Origin: a virus
IMG/VR virus record: IMGVR_UViG_3300031857_000500
Location: 1 to 39,476 of that record
Strand: one strand, 5' to 3'
Length of the DNA: 39,476 bases
This document shows, one piece after another, positions 29,331 to 37,624 of this stretch (position 1 is the stretch's first letter; each line of letters opens with the position of its first letter). The notes below the pieces were generated by a model. That model had not been told where the DNA came from and ran no database searches. It was given only the letters and a program-made list of their open reading frames with translations. The translations under genes and the position numbers were made by a program.

Positions 29331-30055
29331 TGACTCAGAAAAAAGGCGGGGCTTTAGATACTCTAAAATCTAGTAGTGGAAATACTACTGGTGTTGCTGG
29401 TCAGGTATATATTGGCCCAGGAACTGGTACAAAGCAGGTAGATATTCCAGGTGCTGGTACTTCCGTTGTAGTTCCCTCAGATACAATGACCACTTTTAAT
29501 GCCAAGAAAAGATATCTTGAAGACCCTAAGGTTGAAACAGGTTGGTTATTTACTTTAAAGAAAAATGGATATGGGGATGTAAGTCCAGCAAAAGCAAAGG
29601 TTTTATACGAACTCGCTATTGATGAGGCTGGTAAATGGTATCAACAATCTGGCGGAACTAGAAAGATATCACCTGAACAATATATTCAATGGTATGCTAA
29701 AGACCAAGGACTTCTTGGTGGTGGTGGACCATCTGTATCAGTACAGAAATATCTATTTCAACCAGAAGAGATTCAATCTTTAATTGATGATACTCTTAAG
29801 GGCGTCCTAGGACGTAAGGCTACGCAGGCTGAGAGCAAAGAGTTTTACACTGCTATTCAGGGTATGATTGATAAGGGAACCGTTACTACAACCAAAAAGG
29901 TAGGCGGTAAAACTATTACTGAAATCAAACCTGGTTATAGTAAAGAAAAAGCAGAGGCTATGATTACCGAAAAGGTTAAAGCCCAGTCACCACAGGACTA
30001 TGAAGAGGCACAAAGTTTAGGCTTTGCTGATTTCCTAGGAAAGTTGAAGGGTTAA
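29330..30055 (+). CDS. Structural-region helical protein (ejection complex candidate)
   Basis: 241 residues from a GTG that shares its G with the upstream TAG. The N-terminal 50 residues are Gly/Thr-rich; then come helices with PEEIQSLIDDTLKGVLGRK and ESKEFYTAIQGMIDKGTVT, and a C-terminus with KAQSPQDYEEAQSLGFADF. The LGRKATQAE-type helix pair also occurs in neighbouring ejection-type proteins. It is followed by the next gene after 1 bp. Function inferred from position. Confidence 0.58.
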   Translation: MTQKKGGALDTLKSSSGNTTGVAGQVYIGPGTGTKQVDIPGAGTSVVVPSDTMTTFNAKKRYLEDPKVETGWLFTLKKNGYGDVSPAKAKVLYELAIDEAGKWYQQSGGTRKISPEQYIQWYAKDQGLLGGGGPSVSVQKYLFQPEEIQSLIDDTLKGVLGRKATQAESKEFYTAIQGMIDKGTVTTTKKVGGKTITEIKPGYSKEKAEAMITEKVKAQSPQDYEEAQSLGFADFLGKLKG

Positions 30056-30056
30056 T

Positions 30057-30890
30057 ATGGCAGAGTCAGCAGCAACGGCATACGGTCTTACAGCCGATTT
30101 AATCAAAGCATTCCCAGAACTACAGAAGGTTTATGATTTATACAAGGCTGGAGATACTACTCAGGCCGAACTAGAGTATTATAAGACTGGATATTATAGG
30201 GGTCTTACTACTACATCCAAGAATAGAGCGCAGCAAAAGGCTTCTCAACCTGGTGTATATACACAGGGATTGGAAGCATTTAAGGTAGAACAACGTAAGC
30301 GTCTTATTGCTAAGGGTATTAACCTAGATGAAACTACTTTTAATTCTGTAATTCAAGATGCTTATGATAAAGGTCTCGATGATAGTCAAATAGATTTACA
30401 AGCATTAAGTAGATTTAAGGGTACTATTGGTGGAGAAACCTTAGGCAGGGTACAAACCCTAGAAGAATATGCTAAGTCATTTGGTATGGCTTACTCATCA
30501 ACTACATTAAACTCTTGGTCTCAAGGCATAATTTCTGGGACAAACACAGTATTTGATATACAAGAAAAAATTCGTAGGGATTCGGCTAGTGCATATCCCG
30601 TATTCGCAGATGATATTAATAAAGGAACCAGCGTTGATGCACTTGCATCCGCATACAAATCTTCCATGTCTAGTATATTAGAAATAGATGCAGACACTAT
30701 ATCTTACAATGACCCTACATTTCGTAAAGCATTACAGTATGTAGGTCCAGATGGTAAGCCTGCACTCAAACCAATATGGCAATTCGAAGCAGAGTTACGT
30801 CAAGACCCTCGTTGGGATTTGACAGATAATGCTAGAGCAACAGTTGATTCACTATCATTAAAAGTTCTTCGTGATTATGGGGTAGCATAG
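30057..30890 (+). CDS. Structural-region helical protein (ejection complex candidate)
   Basis: 277 residues, all-helical and soluble. Landmarks: DLIKAFPELQKVYDLYKAG, FKVEQRKRLIAKGINLDE, YPVFADDINKGTSVDALAS and a C-terminal PIWQFEAELRQDPRWDLTDN. No catalytic motif or membrane segment. It is spaced 1 bp from both neighbours in the block between portal and scaffold, so it is probably a virion protein that is packaged and ejected with the DNA. Confidence 0.58.
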   Translation: MAESAATAYGLTADLIKAFPELQKVYDLYKAGDTTQAELEYYKTGYYRGLTTTSKNRAQQKASQPGVYTQGLEAFKVEQRKRLIAKGINLDETTFNSVIQDAYDKGLDDSQIDLQALSRFKGTIGGETLGRVQTLEEYAKSFGMAYSSTTLNSWSQGIISGTNTVFDIQEKIRRDSASAYPVFADDINKGTSVDALASAYKSSMSSILEIDADTISYNDPTFRKALQYVGPDGKPALKPIWQFEAELRQDPRWDLTDNARATVDSLSLKVLRDYGVA

Positions 30891-30891
30891 T

Positions 30892-32268
30892 ATGGCCGAA
30901 AAAGTAACGGTTAAATCAGGGCAAACATTATCAAGTATTGCTAAGGCTAATAATACCACAGTTGCTGCTATTAAAGCAGCCAACCCCGTATTAACTACTA
31001 ACCCTAAATATCAGGGCGGAAATGTAATATTTTCTGGAACTAAAATTACTCTTCCAACAACTGTAACACCTGCTGCTCCCGTAGGAACTCCATTCGGACA
31101 GGCTGGTGGGACTACACCTGCAAGTTCTGGTGCTAGTGATGCAGCAACAGCAGCAGCATTAGCAGAGGCACAACGTAGGGCTGCAGAAGAAGCCAGACTA
31201 AGAGCAGAGGCAGAGGCTAGAGCAAAGGCTGCACAAGATGCTTTAATCAAAGCACAAGCAGACGCCTTAGCAGCAGCCAATGCAAACAATGCAGCAGCAC
31301 TGGCAGCAGCACAAGCAGCATTAGCACGGGCTCAAGAAGCAGCAAACGCAGCAGCAGCATCGGCTGCGGCAACTGAGGCAACTACTGCACAAAATGACGC
31401 AGCAATAGCAGCGGCAAATGCAGCAGCAGAGGCTGAAAGAATAGCAGCGCAACGTGAGTCTATTGGTAAAATTGTTGCAGATAGATTTGCTCAATACGGA
31501 TTATCATCACTTGGTACTAAGGTTTTAGACCTTGCACGTAAAGGATATACTGAGGCTACAATTACTTTAGAGTTACAGAATAGTGATGAGTATAAGGCTA
31601 GATTTGCTGCTAATGCAGAGAGACAGAAAAAAGGTTTAGCAGTTCTAAGTCCAGCAGAGTACTTGAGTGTGGAAGATGCCTATCGTCAAACACTTAGAGC
31701 ATATGGATTAAATCAATTTGATAACGATACATATGTTCGTCAATTTATTTCTAACGATGTATCTCCATCAGAACTATCTACTCGTGTAATCACAGCGGTT
31801 CAAAGAGTTCAGAATGCTGACCCAGCAATTGCTAGAACACTAAGAGATTACTATGGTATTGGTTCTGCTGATATGGTTGCTTATGTTCTTGACCCTAATC
31901 AACAACTACCTAAGATTCAACGTCAAGTTGCAGCAGCAGAGATTGGTGCAGCAGCAAGACTACAAGGCCTTGAGGCTGGTGTATCTGTATCAGAACAACT
32001 TGCATCACAAGGTATTACTCAAGCAGAAGCACAAAAAGGATACGCAACTATTGCAGATATCCTACCTACTGCAGAGAAGTTAAGTTCCATTTATGGAAAC
32101 CAACTAGAAGGATACAATCAAGTAGAGGCAGAGCAAGAAGTATTTAATACTTTAGCATCTGCACAACGTAAGCGTAAAGCGCTTATCGAAAGAGAGACCA
32201 GTGCATTTGGTGGTAGGTCTGGAATATCCAGAGCATCACTTTCAACTGGACTAGGCGGACAAATATAG
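30892..32268 (+). CDS. LysM-domain virion protein with alanine-rich coiled coil
   Basis: 458 residues. Residues 1-53 are a LysM repeat (VKSGQTLSSIAKANNTTVAAIKAANP, ending GTKITLP) that binds peptidoglycan glycan chains. Residues about 82-188 are an Ala/Glu/Arg/Gln-rich coiled coil. Residues about 190-440 are helical, with YAARF- and QYGLSSLGTK-type helices. A wall-binding module on a packaged helical protein suits a factor that crosses the cell wall during genome entry. A free lysin is less likely, as no hydrolase domain is visible. It is the last of the ejection-type block. Confidence 0.68.
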   Translation: MAEKVTVKSGQTLSSIAKANNTTVAAIKAANPVLTTNPKYQGGNVIFSGTKITLPTTVTPAAPVGTPFGQAGGTTPASSGASDAATAAALAEAQRRAAEEARLRAEAEARAKAAQDALIKAQADALAAANANNAAALAAAQAALARAQEAANAAAASAAATEATTAQNDAAIAAANAAAEAERIAAQRESIGKIVADRFAQYGLSSLGTKVLDLARKGYTEATITLELQNSDEYKARFAANAERQKKGLAVLSPAEYLSVEDAYRQTLRAYGLNQFDNDTYVRQFISNDVSPSELSTRVITAVQRVQNADPAIARTLRDYYGIGSADMVAYVLDPNQQLPKIQRQVAAAEIGAAARLQGLEAGVSVSEQLASQGITQAEAQKGYATIADILPTAEKLSSIYGNQLEGYNQVEAEQEVFNTLASAQRKRKALIERETSAFGGRSGISRASLSTGLGGQI

Positions 32269-32278
32269 AATCCTGACA

Positions 32279-32308
32279 TTGACCCATCGGCCCAATGCAG
32301 CGTATAAG
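32279..32308 (+). promoter_or_regulatory. Candidate promoter for scaffold and capsid genes
   Basis: TTGACC (32279-32284), 18-bp spacer, TATAAG (32303-32308), in the 121-bp gap before the scaffold gene. It is the best sigma-70-like match on the plus strand among the structural genes and is well placed to boost capsid production. Confidence 0.42.
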
Positions 32309-32389
32309 ACCGATAGCAAGAGCCAACCAATTTCCCCGAATTGAATTGAGGCTTGCGACTAACAACGAATAGAAGGGTGGATAGTTGCT

Positions 32390-32872
32390 ATGAGCAACAA
32401 CTACTGGGAAGACGAAGACGAAGACCTAGATACCGACCAAGGATTTTCTGGTGATGGTAGTGACTTAATTAAGAAACTACGTAAAGCCAAGAGAGCCGAC
32501 GAGAAGCGTATTAAGGAACTCACTGAGCAACTTGAGGGTTTATCCAAAGTGCAGCGTGAGCGAACTGTCAAAGAAGTCCTAGAAAAGAAGGGCGTAAACG
32601 CTAAGGCTGCACGCTTAATTCTTAAGGACATTGATGATGTTAACGAGGAGTCAGTTTCTAATTGGCTCGATGATAACGCAGATTTGTTTGGAATACAGGT
32701 GCAGGAAAATGAGCCTAAGATGGGAGAACAAGACCGTGCTGCTCTAAGACAGCAGGATGTTCTAACACAGGCCGCGTTCACTCCTGACAGAATGGAAGAA
32801 ATCAATTCAAGAATAGACAATGCAGATTCTATGGATGCATTGCTAGATGTCCTCCGTTCACAACAACAATAA
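32390..32872 (+). CDS. Capsid scaffolding protein
   Basis: 160 residues. Very acidic N-terminus (EDEDEDLDTD), then a coiled coil (LIKKLRKAKRADEKRIKELTEQ) and a helical C-terminus (RMEEINSRIDNADSMDALLDVL), the usual composition of scaffolds. It is immediately before the major capsid protein (29 bp). Scaffolds copolymerise with capsid protein and leave or are cut during maturation. The upstream proteasome-like hydrolase could be the protease for this step. Confidence 0.8.
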   Translation: MSNNYWEDEDEDLDTDQGFSGDGSDLIKKLRKAKRADEKRIKELTEQLEGLSKVQRERTVKEVLEKKGVNAKAARLILKDIDDVNEESVSNWLDDNADLFGIQVQENEPKMGEQDRAALRQQDVLTQAAFTPDRMEEINSRIDNADSMDALLDVLRSQQQ

Positions 32873-32901
32873 TCATAGTTTCTAGTCACTGGAGGTGACG
32901 A

Positions 32902-33849
32902 ATGGCATATGTATCAACAGACTCCGCTTCTTTAGGCGGAACCGCTGGTGGTGCTGGTCTAGTACAGAAGGCGTATGACCGTCTTCTAGAATTCGCTCTC
33001 CGCTCTGAACCACTAATTCGTTCAGTCGCAGATAAGCGTCCAGCACGTCAAGCAATCCCTGGCTCAACCGTTGTATTACAACGTTATGTTGACCTATCAG
33101 TAGCAACAACTGCTCTGACAGAGACAACTGACCCAGATGCAGTAGCAATGTCAACACCAACATCAGTAACCATTACTCTTAACGAGTACGGTAACTCAGT
33201 GTTGGTAACACGTGCATTAGAGTTATTCTCTCTTGCAGATGTTGACCCTGCAATCGCAAATATTATTGCATTCAACCTAGCAGATTCTATTGACTCCGTA
33301 GCAATGACAACATTGCGTGGCGGTTCAAATGTAATCTACTCAGGTTCAACTGCAACTTCAACAGCAACAATTACTGCTGCTGCAACACTATCTTCAGCAA
33401 ACATCCGTAGGGCTGTTGCTAAGTTACGTGCTAACAAGGCACTTGGACGTAAGGGTTCACTATTCTGGGCTGGAGTACACCCAGAGGTATCCCACGACCT
33501 ACGTGCTGAGACAGGTTCAGCAGGATGGTTGCTTCCTAACCAATATGGTGCTTCACAGGACCGTATCTGGGCAGGAGAAATCGGAACATACGAAGGTGCA
33601 TACTTCGTAGAGTCTCCACGTCTGTACACAGCAACTGACGGTTCTTCATCTGCAAAGGTGTACCGCACAATTATTGCTGGACAACAGGCATTGGCTGAGG
33701 CAGTTGCCGAAGAGCCACATGTAGTTATCGGACCAGTAGTTGACCGCTTGATGCGTCACCGCCCAATGGGTTGGTACGGCGTACTAGGCTTTGCTCGCTA
33801 CCGCGAAGAGGCACTATTTAGAATCGAATCAGGTTCTTCAATCGCTTAG
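32902..33849 (+). CDS. Major capsid protein
   Basis: 315 residues after a strong GGAGGTGACGA. It fits the HK97-fold group often called N4 gp56-like: an N-arm with GLVQKAYDRLLEFALRSEP, the E-loop/P-domain strands TVVLQRYVDLSVATTAL and VTITLNEYGNSVLVTRA, the spine helix, FWAGVHPEVSHDLRAETG, and the C-terminal GWYGVLGFARYREEALFRIE. Codon use is the most regular in the window, as expected for a highly expressed gene. It has a strong hairpin just downstream. Position after the scaffold completes the assignment. Confidence 0.9.
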   Translation: MAYVSTDSASLGGTAGGAGLVQKAYDRLLEFALRSEPLIRSVADKRPARQAIPGSTVVLQRYVDLSVATTALTETTDPDAVAMSTPTSVTITLNEYGNSVLVTRALELFSLADVDPAIANIIAFNLADSIDSVAMTTLRGGSNVIYSGSTATSTATITAAATLSSANIRRAVAKLRANKALGRKGSLFWAGVHPEVSHDLRAETGSAGWLLPNQYGASQDRIWAGEIGTYEGAYFVESPRLYTATDGSSSAKVYRTIIAGQQALAEAVAEEPHVVIGPVVDRLMRHRPMGWYGVLGFARYREEALFRIESGSSIA

Positions 33850-33863
33850 TTGATTGACGGCTT

Positions 33864-33889
33864 AGCAGGGAGCACACGTGTTTCCTGCT
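33864..33889 (+). terminator. Strong hairpin after the capsid gene
   Basis: AGCAGG (33864-33869) pairs with CCTGCT (33884-33889), and pairing continues inward through GAGCAC and GTGTTT with wobble pairs to a tight loop. No U-tract follows, so it is probably a partial terminator or an mRNA 3'-end stabiliser that raises capsid protein output relative to the downstream genes. Confidence 0.5.
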
Positions 33890-33915
33890 TGGCAGTAAGT
33901 TCATTAAGGAGAACA

Positions 33916-34185
33916 ATGACAGATTATATCTTTACTACACCAGTTGTAGAAGAAGGACCTATAGGTAAACACCGTCTATTTTATTTCTATAAAATGGATA
34001 AGGGAGTATCTGTAGCAAAGAATGGTGGGACTTATTCTAAAGTAAGATTCCCGCTAGATGAATCTATTGCTACATATGATGAGTTTTATTTAGGTGGGCA
34101 TAAACATATAGTAAATGACGTTACAAAAGCAGCACTTATCGCATCTGGATTAGGAATAACAGAGGCTAATTTTACACTAGCATAA
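33916..34185 (+). CDS. Small head-region protein
   Basis: 89 residues from the ATG at 33916, chosen because AAGGAG lies 4 bp upstream; a TTG at 33850 would run through the post-capsid hairpin. Sequence landmarks: IFTTPVVEEGPIGKHRLFYFY and KVRFPLDESIATYDEFYLGGH, beta-rich. Position after the capsid gene suggests a head decoration or completion protein. No family name recalled. Confidence 0.6.
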   Translation: MTDYIFTTPVVEEGPIGKHRLFYFYKMDKGVSVAKNGGTYSKVRFPLDESIATYDEFYLGGHKHIVNDVTKAALIASGLGITEANFTLA

Positions 34186-34194
34186 GGGACGAAT

Positions 34195-34506
34195 ATGGCG
34201 TATCACTGGCAAGACCATCCTGTAGAAGTTGAAGGATGTTTTGGATGCAAGGTAATGAATTTACAAGTTAATGCAGGAGATGCTAAAAGAGATATTCCAG
34301 ATAAAAAATGGAATGCAGAATTGCAGGCTTATAGAGATGCAAGAGCACAAGGTATTCAACCAGCAGGTACAACTATGCGTCATGTAGAAGAAGCGCATAA
34401 AGCATCAGAGATTTTAGGCAAAGCGTATAATGCGGACACTATGCCTAAGACGAAAGATATCACCCCAAAAGCCGCAGCCGTAATGAAAGAGATAGGACAA
34501 GTATAA
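34195..34506 (+). CDS. Hypothetical head-region protein with CxxC
   Basis: 103 residues starting AYHWQDHPVEVEGCFGCKVMNLQVN, with GCFGCK as a possible metal site or redox pair, then WNAELQAYRDARAQGIQPAGTT and a helical end. Related proteins with the GCFGCK and AYRDARAQGIQP segments are familiar from actinophage structural regions, without known function. It overlaps the next start (TAATG). Confidence 0.62.
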   Translation: MAYHWQDHPVEVEGCFGCKVMNLQVNAGDAKRDIPDKKWNAELQAYRDARAQGIQPAGTTMRHVEEAHKASEILGKAYNADTMPKTKDITPKAAAVMKEIGQV

Positions 34507-34640
34507 TGCCAAAAGTAGGAAAAATGGAATTCCCTTACACTTCAAAAGGTAAGGCTATGGCCAAGAAGGCAGCAAAGAAAGTAGCAAAAAAGGCTGCCGC
34601 TAAGAAAATGGTTATGAAGAAAATGGGCAAGAAGAAGTAA
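34506..34640 (+). CDS. 44-residue lysine-rich DNA-binding-type peptide
   Basis: Begins MPKVGKMEFPYTSKGKAMAK and then consists almost wholly of AKKAAKK-type repeats and KKM motifs (about 45% Lys). Such histone-H1-like tails occur in many aquatic phages near capsid genes and may neutralise packaged DNA. It overlaps the preceding stop and ends 1 bp before the next gene. First of six consecutive tiny basic genes. Confidence 0.7.
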   Translation: MPKVGKMEFPYTSKGKAMAKKAAKKVAKKAAAKKMVMKKMGKKK

Positions 34641-34641
34641 T

Positions 34642-34830
34642 ATGAATAACCCTAAGGCTAAAATATTAAAAGGCCAAGCGGCTATTAAAGAGTTTCAAAA
34701 ACAAATATCTCCTCAAGGTATGGCAGCAGCAGAGGCTGCCGCTAAAAAAGCACTAGAACAAAGATACCCAGGAATGTTTGTACCTCAAACTCGTACTGCT
34801 CCTGGAGTAGTTAAAAGAAAATCTAGATAA
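34642..34830 (+). CDS. 62-residue basic hypothetical protein
   Basis: Begins MNNPKAKILKGQAAIKEFQK, with a central helix (MAAAEAAAKKALEQRYPGMF) and a basic end (VVKRKSR). Short and positively charged like its neighbours; the next gene starts inside its stop (TAATG). No family recognised. Confidence 0.58.
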   Translation: MNNPKAKILKGQAAIKEFQKQISPQGMAAAEAAAKKALEQRYPGMFVPQTRTAPGVVKRKSR

Positions 34831-34973
34831 TGTCATCGGGTCAACGCAAACGTCATGACGGTTGGAATAAATCAATTATACGGGACGGTCTAGTTGTTAT
34901 TCTCCGAAAGGATGGGACCGAAAAAGTCCGCCTTGACCCTAAGACAAAAGAAGTAATTAAGGGGAATAAATGA
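34830..34973 (+). CDS. 47-residue basic hypothetical protein
   Basis: Begins MSSGQRKRHDGWNKSIIRDG; the middle GLVVILRKDGTEKVRLDPKTK looks like a beta hairpin. Overlaps the stop of the preceding gene and the start of the next (AATGA), so it is embedded in a coupled series. No family recognised. Confidence 0.56.
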   Translation: MSSGQRKRHDGWNKSIIRDGLVVILRKDGTEKVRLDPKTKEVIKGNK

Positions 34974-35251
34974 AAGATTCAGTTCTGAAAAGAGTCGGAG
35001 TATCTGGTTACAATAAACCAAAACGTACTCCTAGTCACCCTAAAAAGTCACACGTAGTTGTGGCTAAGGTTGGTGATAAAGTAAAGACTATCCGATTTGG
35101 TGAGCAAGGTGCTAAGACAGCAGGTGCTCCTAAGGCTGGTGAGTCTGAGCGCATGAAGATGAAACGTAAATCTTTTAAAGCAAGACATCAAAAGAATATT
35201 TCTAAAGGTAAAATGTCTGCAGCATATTGGGCGGATAAAGTTAAATGGTAG
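34970..35251 (+). CDS. Conserved basic phage protein (KTIRFGEQGAKTAG family)
   Basis: 93 residues. The segment VKTIRFGEQGAKTAGAPK, then RMKMKRKSFKARHQKNISKG and MSAAYWADKVKW, is highly conserved in cyanophages, pelagiphages and other aquatic phages, where it is a domain of unknown function; I do not assign a number with certainty. Strongly basic, probably virion- or DNA-associated. It overlaps both neighbours. Confidence 0.7.
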   Translation: MKDSVLKRVGVSGYNKPKRTPSHPKKSHVVVAKVGDKVKTIRFGEQGAKTAGAPKAGESERMKMKRKSFKARHQKNISKGKMSAAYWADKVKW

Positions 35252-35433
35252 CAAAGAAAAAGGCTAAGTCTAAAGTTAATGCTGCTGGTAACTATACTAA
35301 ACCTACCATGAGGGCAGCACTATTCAAGAAGATTAAGGCTGGGTCTAAGGGTGGAGACCCTGGAGAATGGTCAGCCCGCAAAGCACAATTGCTTGCTGTT
35401 CAATACAAAAAGGCTGGCGGAGGATATAAGTAA
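35245..35433 (+). CDS. Conserved basic phage protein (KSKVNAAGNYTKP family)
   Basis: 62 residues: SKVNAAGNYTKPTMRAALFK then IKAGSKGGDPGEWSARKAQLL and YKKAGGGYK. This is the second of a recurring trio of small basic proteins in aquatic phages. The function is unknown; the compact conserved core suggests a folded domain more than a simple tail. It overlaps the previous gene by 7 bp and shares one base with the next. Confidence 0.7.
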   Translation: MVAKKKAKSKVNAAGNYTKPTMRAALFKKIKAGSKGGDPGEWSARKAQLLAVQYKKAGGGYK

Positions 35434-35669
35434 TGGCACTTGCTAAATCTCAAAAGTCTTTAAAAGATTGGACTAAACAGAAGTGGAAAACTTCTGATGG
35501 TAAACCATCTAAAGGTAAGAAAAGATATTTACCTGAGAAAGCATGGGCAGCATTAAGCCCTGCCGAGAAAGCGGCTACTAATAAAGCCAAGGCTGCAGGT
35601 AATGCTAAGGGAAAACAGTTTGTGAAACAACCTAAATCAATAGCCAAAAAAGCAGCAAAGTACAGATAG
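35433..35669 (+). CDS. Conserved basic phage protein (SLKDWTKQKWKTSDG family)
   Basis: 78 residues. SLKDWTKQKWKTSDGKPSKG, then KKRYLPEKAWAALSPAEKAA and a Lys/Ala-rich end. The family occurs in both bacteria and phages, with function unknown. It is the last of the six-gene basic series. One-base overlap with the preceding gene. Confidence 0.7.
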   Translation: MALAKSQKSLKDWTKQKWKTSDGKPSKGKKRYLPEKAWAALSPAEKAATNKAKAAGNAKGKQFVKQPKSIAKKAAKYR

Positions 35670-35683
35670 GGACACAGGGGACT

Positions 35684-36424
35684 ATGAGTAATAAAGATTC
35701 TGTAGCACTAGTATGGTGCGATAATGGAATGGTAGATGGTAAGTTTATGCAAGGCGTAGCAGATGTAATGCTAAAGTCTGGTATAGAATTTGCTACAACA
35801 TTAAGAAGTCAAGGCAATCAAATTGCTAGACAAAGACAAACAACCATTGACTACTGGTATGATAAAACTGAACACGAGTGGTTATTATGGATAGATTCAG
35901 ATGTGGTAATTAGTCCAGAAAAGTTTAAGTTATTATGGGACAATAGAGACGTAGAGAAACGTCCACTAATTACGGGAGTATATTTTACTACAGATACACC
36001 AGAGGAACCCTTAATGGCTCCTCTACCTACAGTGTTTAACTTTGTTAATAATGGTGATGGTGGCTTTGGTTTAACCAGAGTACATCCTTTACCAGTTAAT
36101 CAGTTAATAAAAGTAGATGCAGCGGGTATGGGATTTGTCCTAATGCACCGTAGTATAGTTCCAAAACTTCGTGAGATAGCACCAGATGGTCAGTTATTTA
36201 TGGAGATGGGACGAGGAAATAAGTTCATAGGTGAAGATATATTCTTCTTTGCCCTATGTGATAAGGCTGAAGTTCCATTATATTGCCATACTGGAGCAAC
36301 TGTTCCACATATGAAACGGTTCTCATTTGATGAACATTATTATCGAGCATTCTTTGGTAAGCCAAAAGAAGAACCTAAATCAAAATTAGTTACACCTAAT
36401 AAGAAAATCATTACACCTAGATAG
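35684..36424 (+). CDS. Glycosyltransferase-A-fold protein
   Basis: 246 residues. The GT-A core is recognisable: an N-terminal strand (VALVWCDNGMVD), helix region QGNQIARQRQTTIDYW, the metal-binding D-x-D in LLWIDSDVVI (near 67-74), VDAAGMGFVLMHRSIV, and FIGEDIFFFALCDKA with a second acidic site. This matches phage-encoded family 2-like transferases. It could decorate virion proteins, or host surface sugars to block superinfection. It lies between the basic series and the adaptor gene, in the structural region, which favours virion glycosylation. The basic tail (KEEPKSKLVTPNKK) is probably disordered. Confidence 0.75.
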   Translation: MSNKDSVALVWCDNGMVDGKFMQGVADVMLKSGIEFATTLRSQGNQIARQRQTTIDYWYDKTEHEWLLWIDSDVVISPEKFKLLWDNRDVEKRPLITGVYFTTDTPEEPLMAPLPTVFNFVNNGDGGFGLTRVHPLPVNQLIKVDAAGMGFVLMHRSIVPKLREIAPDGQLFMEMGRGNKFIGEDIFFFALCDKAEVPLYCHTGATVPHMKRFSFDEHYYRAFFGKPKEEPKSKLVTPNKKIITPR

Positions 36425-36432
36425 GATAAACA

Positions 36433-36696
36433 ATGGCACTTGGTAAAGTAGGTAGCAGTCTGACAGCAGAACTCAATCGTCTTGCTGGCATAACTGATGT
36501 GGCACAGTATCTTGATGAGCAAGGGGCCGCTAATGTTTATGCTGGTACTACTGGACTTGCAACCGTTGGTGCATTAAATGTGTTGGCTGGTAAATCATCT
36601 CCTGCTGATTATAAAGACATTGATGGTATCTGTAATGAACTTGCTTCAACAACTGGCCTAGCAGCACCTGCTGCATTACGGAGTATCGACGCCTAA
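36433..36696 (+). CDS. Small structural-region protein
   Basis: 87 residues starting ALGKVGSSLTAELNRLAGIT, helical, with a Gly/Ala-rich middle (GAANVYAGTTGLATVGALNV) and the end LASTTGLAAPAALRSI. Similar short proteins precede head-tail adaptors in related phages. It shares its last base with the adaptor start. The exact role is unknown. Confidence 0.6.
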   Translation: MALGKVGSSLTAELNRLAGITDVAQYLDEQGAANVYAGTTGLATVGALNVLAGKSSPADYKDIDGICNELASTTGLAAPAALRSIDA

Positions 36697-37616
36697 TGAC
36701 AACTACTTTATCTAATATGATTGATGAACTATCAACTAATCTATCTGGTTATACTTATCAACAAGAAAGAACTACATACTTAAGAAGCAGTGTTACTACT
36801 ACTGTATCAACATCTGCATCTCCTACAATTTTATCCCTTGGCTCTACAGAGAATGTTGGTAAGGGTGTTGTAGAAATTGGTGAAGAATTACTATGGGTTG
36901 ATACATTTGATAGGGTTGGTAATACAGCAACAGTATCTCCATATGGAAGAGGATATCTGGGTACAACTGCATCGCAACATGCAGCAGATTCAAGGGTTAC
37001 TATATCTCCAATCTTCCCACGCTCAACAATTAAAAGAGCAATTAACGATACTATTCGTGCAGCAGGTTCTATGATATTTGCTGTAAATAGCACATCATTT
37101 ACTTTTAATGCAGCCGAAACAACTTATGCTTTCAACAATTTAAACATATCAAATATCCTTAGCCTTATGTGGCAAGAGGTTGGACCATCTAAAGAATGGC
37201 GACCAGTGCGTCGTTGGTCTTGGGATTCTGCAGCCGACACCACAGAGTTTGGTTCAGGAGCACAGACAGTAACAATAGGGGACTACATTACACCAGGAAG
37301 AACCGTTAAGGTTATATATGCTACTGACCCAGTAGCCTTTACAACTAACGCACAGGACTTTGCAACACAAACTGGATTACCAGAGTCTTGCAAAGATGTG
37401 ATAATTCTTGGTGCATCTTATCGTTTGCTAACATATCTAGACCCTGCACGTGCTGCTCAAGTATCACCACAGGCTGACGAGACTGATAGCAAGCGACCTT
37501 ACGGAGCATCACAGAGTGCTACAAAACAACTCTATGCTTTGTATATACAACGCCTACAAGAGGAAACTCAAAGGCAACAAAATCAATACCCAATCCGTGT
37601 CCACTACAGCCGATAG
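36696..37616 (+). CDS. Head-to-tail adaptor (gp11-like) with inserted beta domain
   Basis: 306 residues. The N-terminal segment and the helices RSTIKRAINDTIRAAGSMIF and LPESCKDVIILGASYRLLTY with a C-terminal YIQRLQEETQRQQNQ resemble the helical bundle of podovirus adaptors. Residues about 40-105 are an inserted beta module (VVEIGEELLWVDTF, then YGRGYLGTTASQHAADSRVT). A close relative of this module is at the start of the tail fibre (TRGIDGSTAVGHSAGAVVR). The C-terminal beta region (VKVIYATDPVAF) completes the fold. It would seal the portal and carry the nozzle protein at 3796. Confidence 0.72.
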   Translation: MTTTLSNMIDELSTNLSGYTYQQERTTYLRSSVTTTVSTSASPTILSLGSTENVGKGVVEIGEELLWVDTFDRVGNTATVSPYGRGYLGTTASQHAADSRVTISPIFPRSTIKRAINDTIRAAGSMIFAVNSTSFTFNAAETTYAFNNLNISNILSLMWQEVGPSKEWRPVRRWSWDSAADTTEFGSGAQTVTIGDYITPGRTVKVIYATDPVAFTTNAQDFATQTGLPESCKDVIILGASYRLLTYLDPARAAQVSPQADETDSKRPYGASQSATKQLYALYIQRLQEETQRQQNQYPIRVHYSR

Positions 37617-37624
37617 GTAAATAA

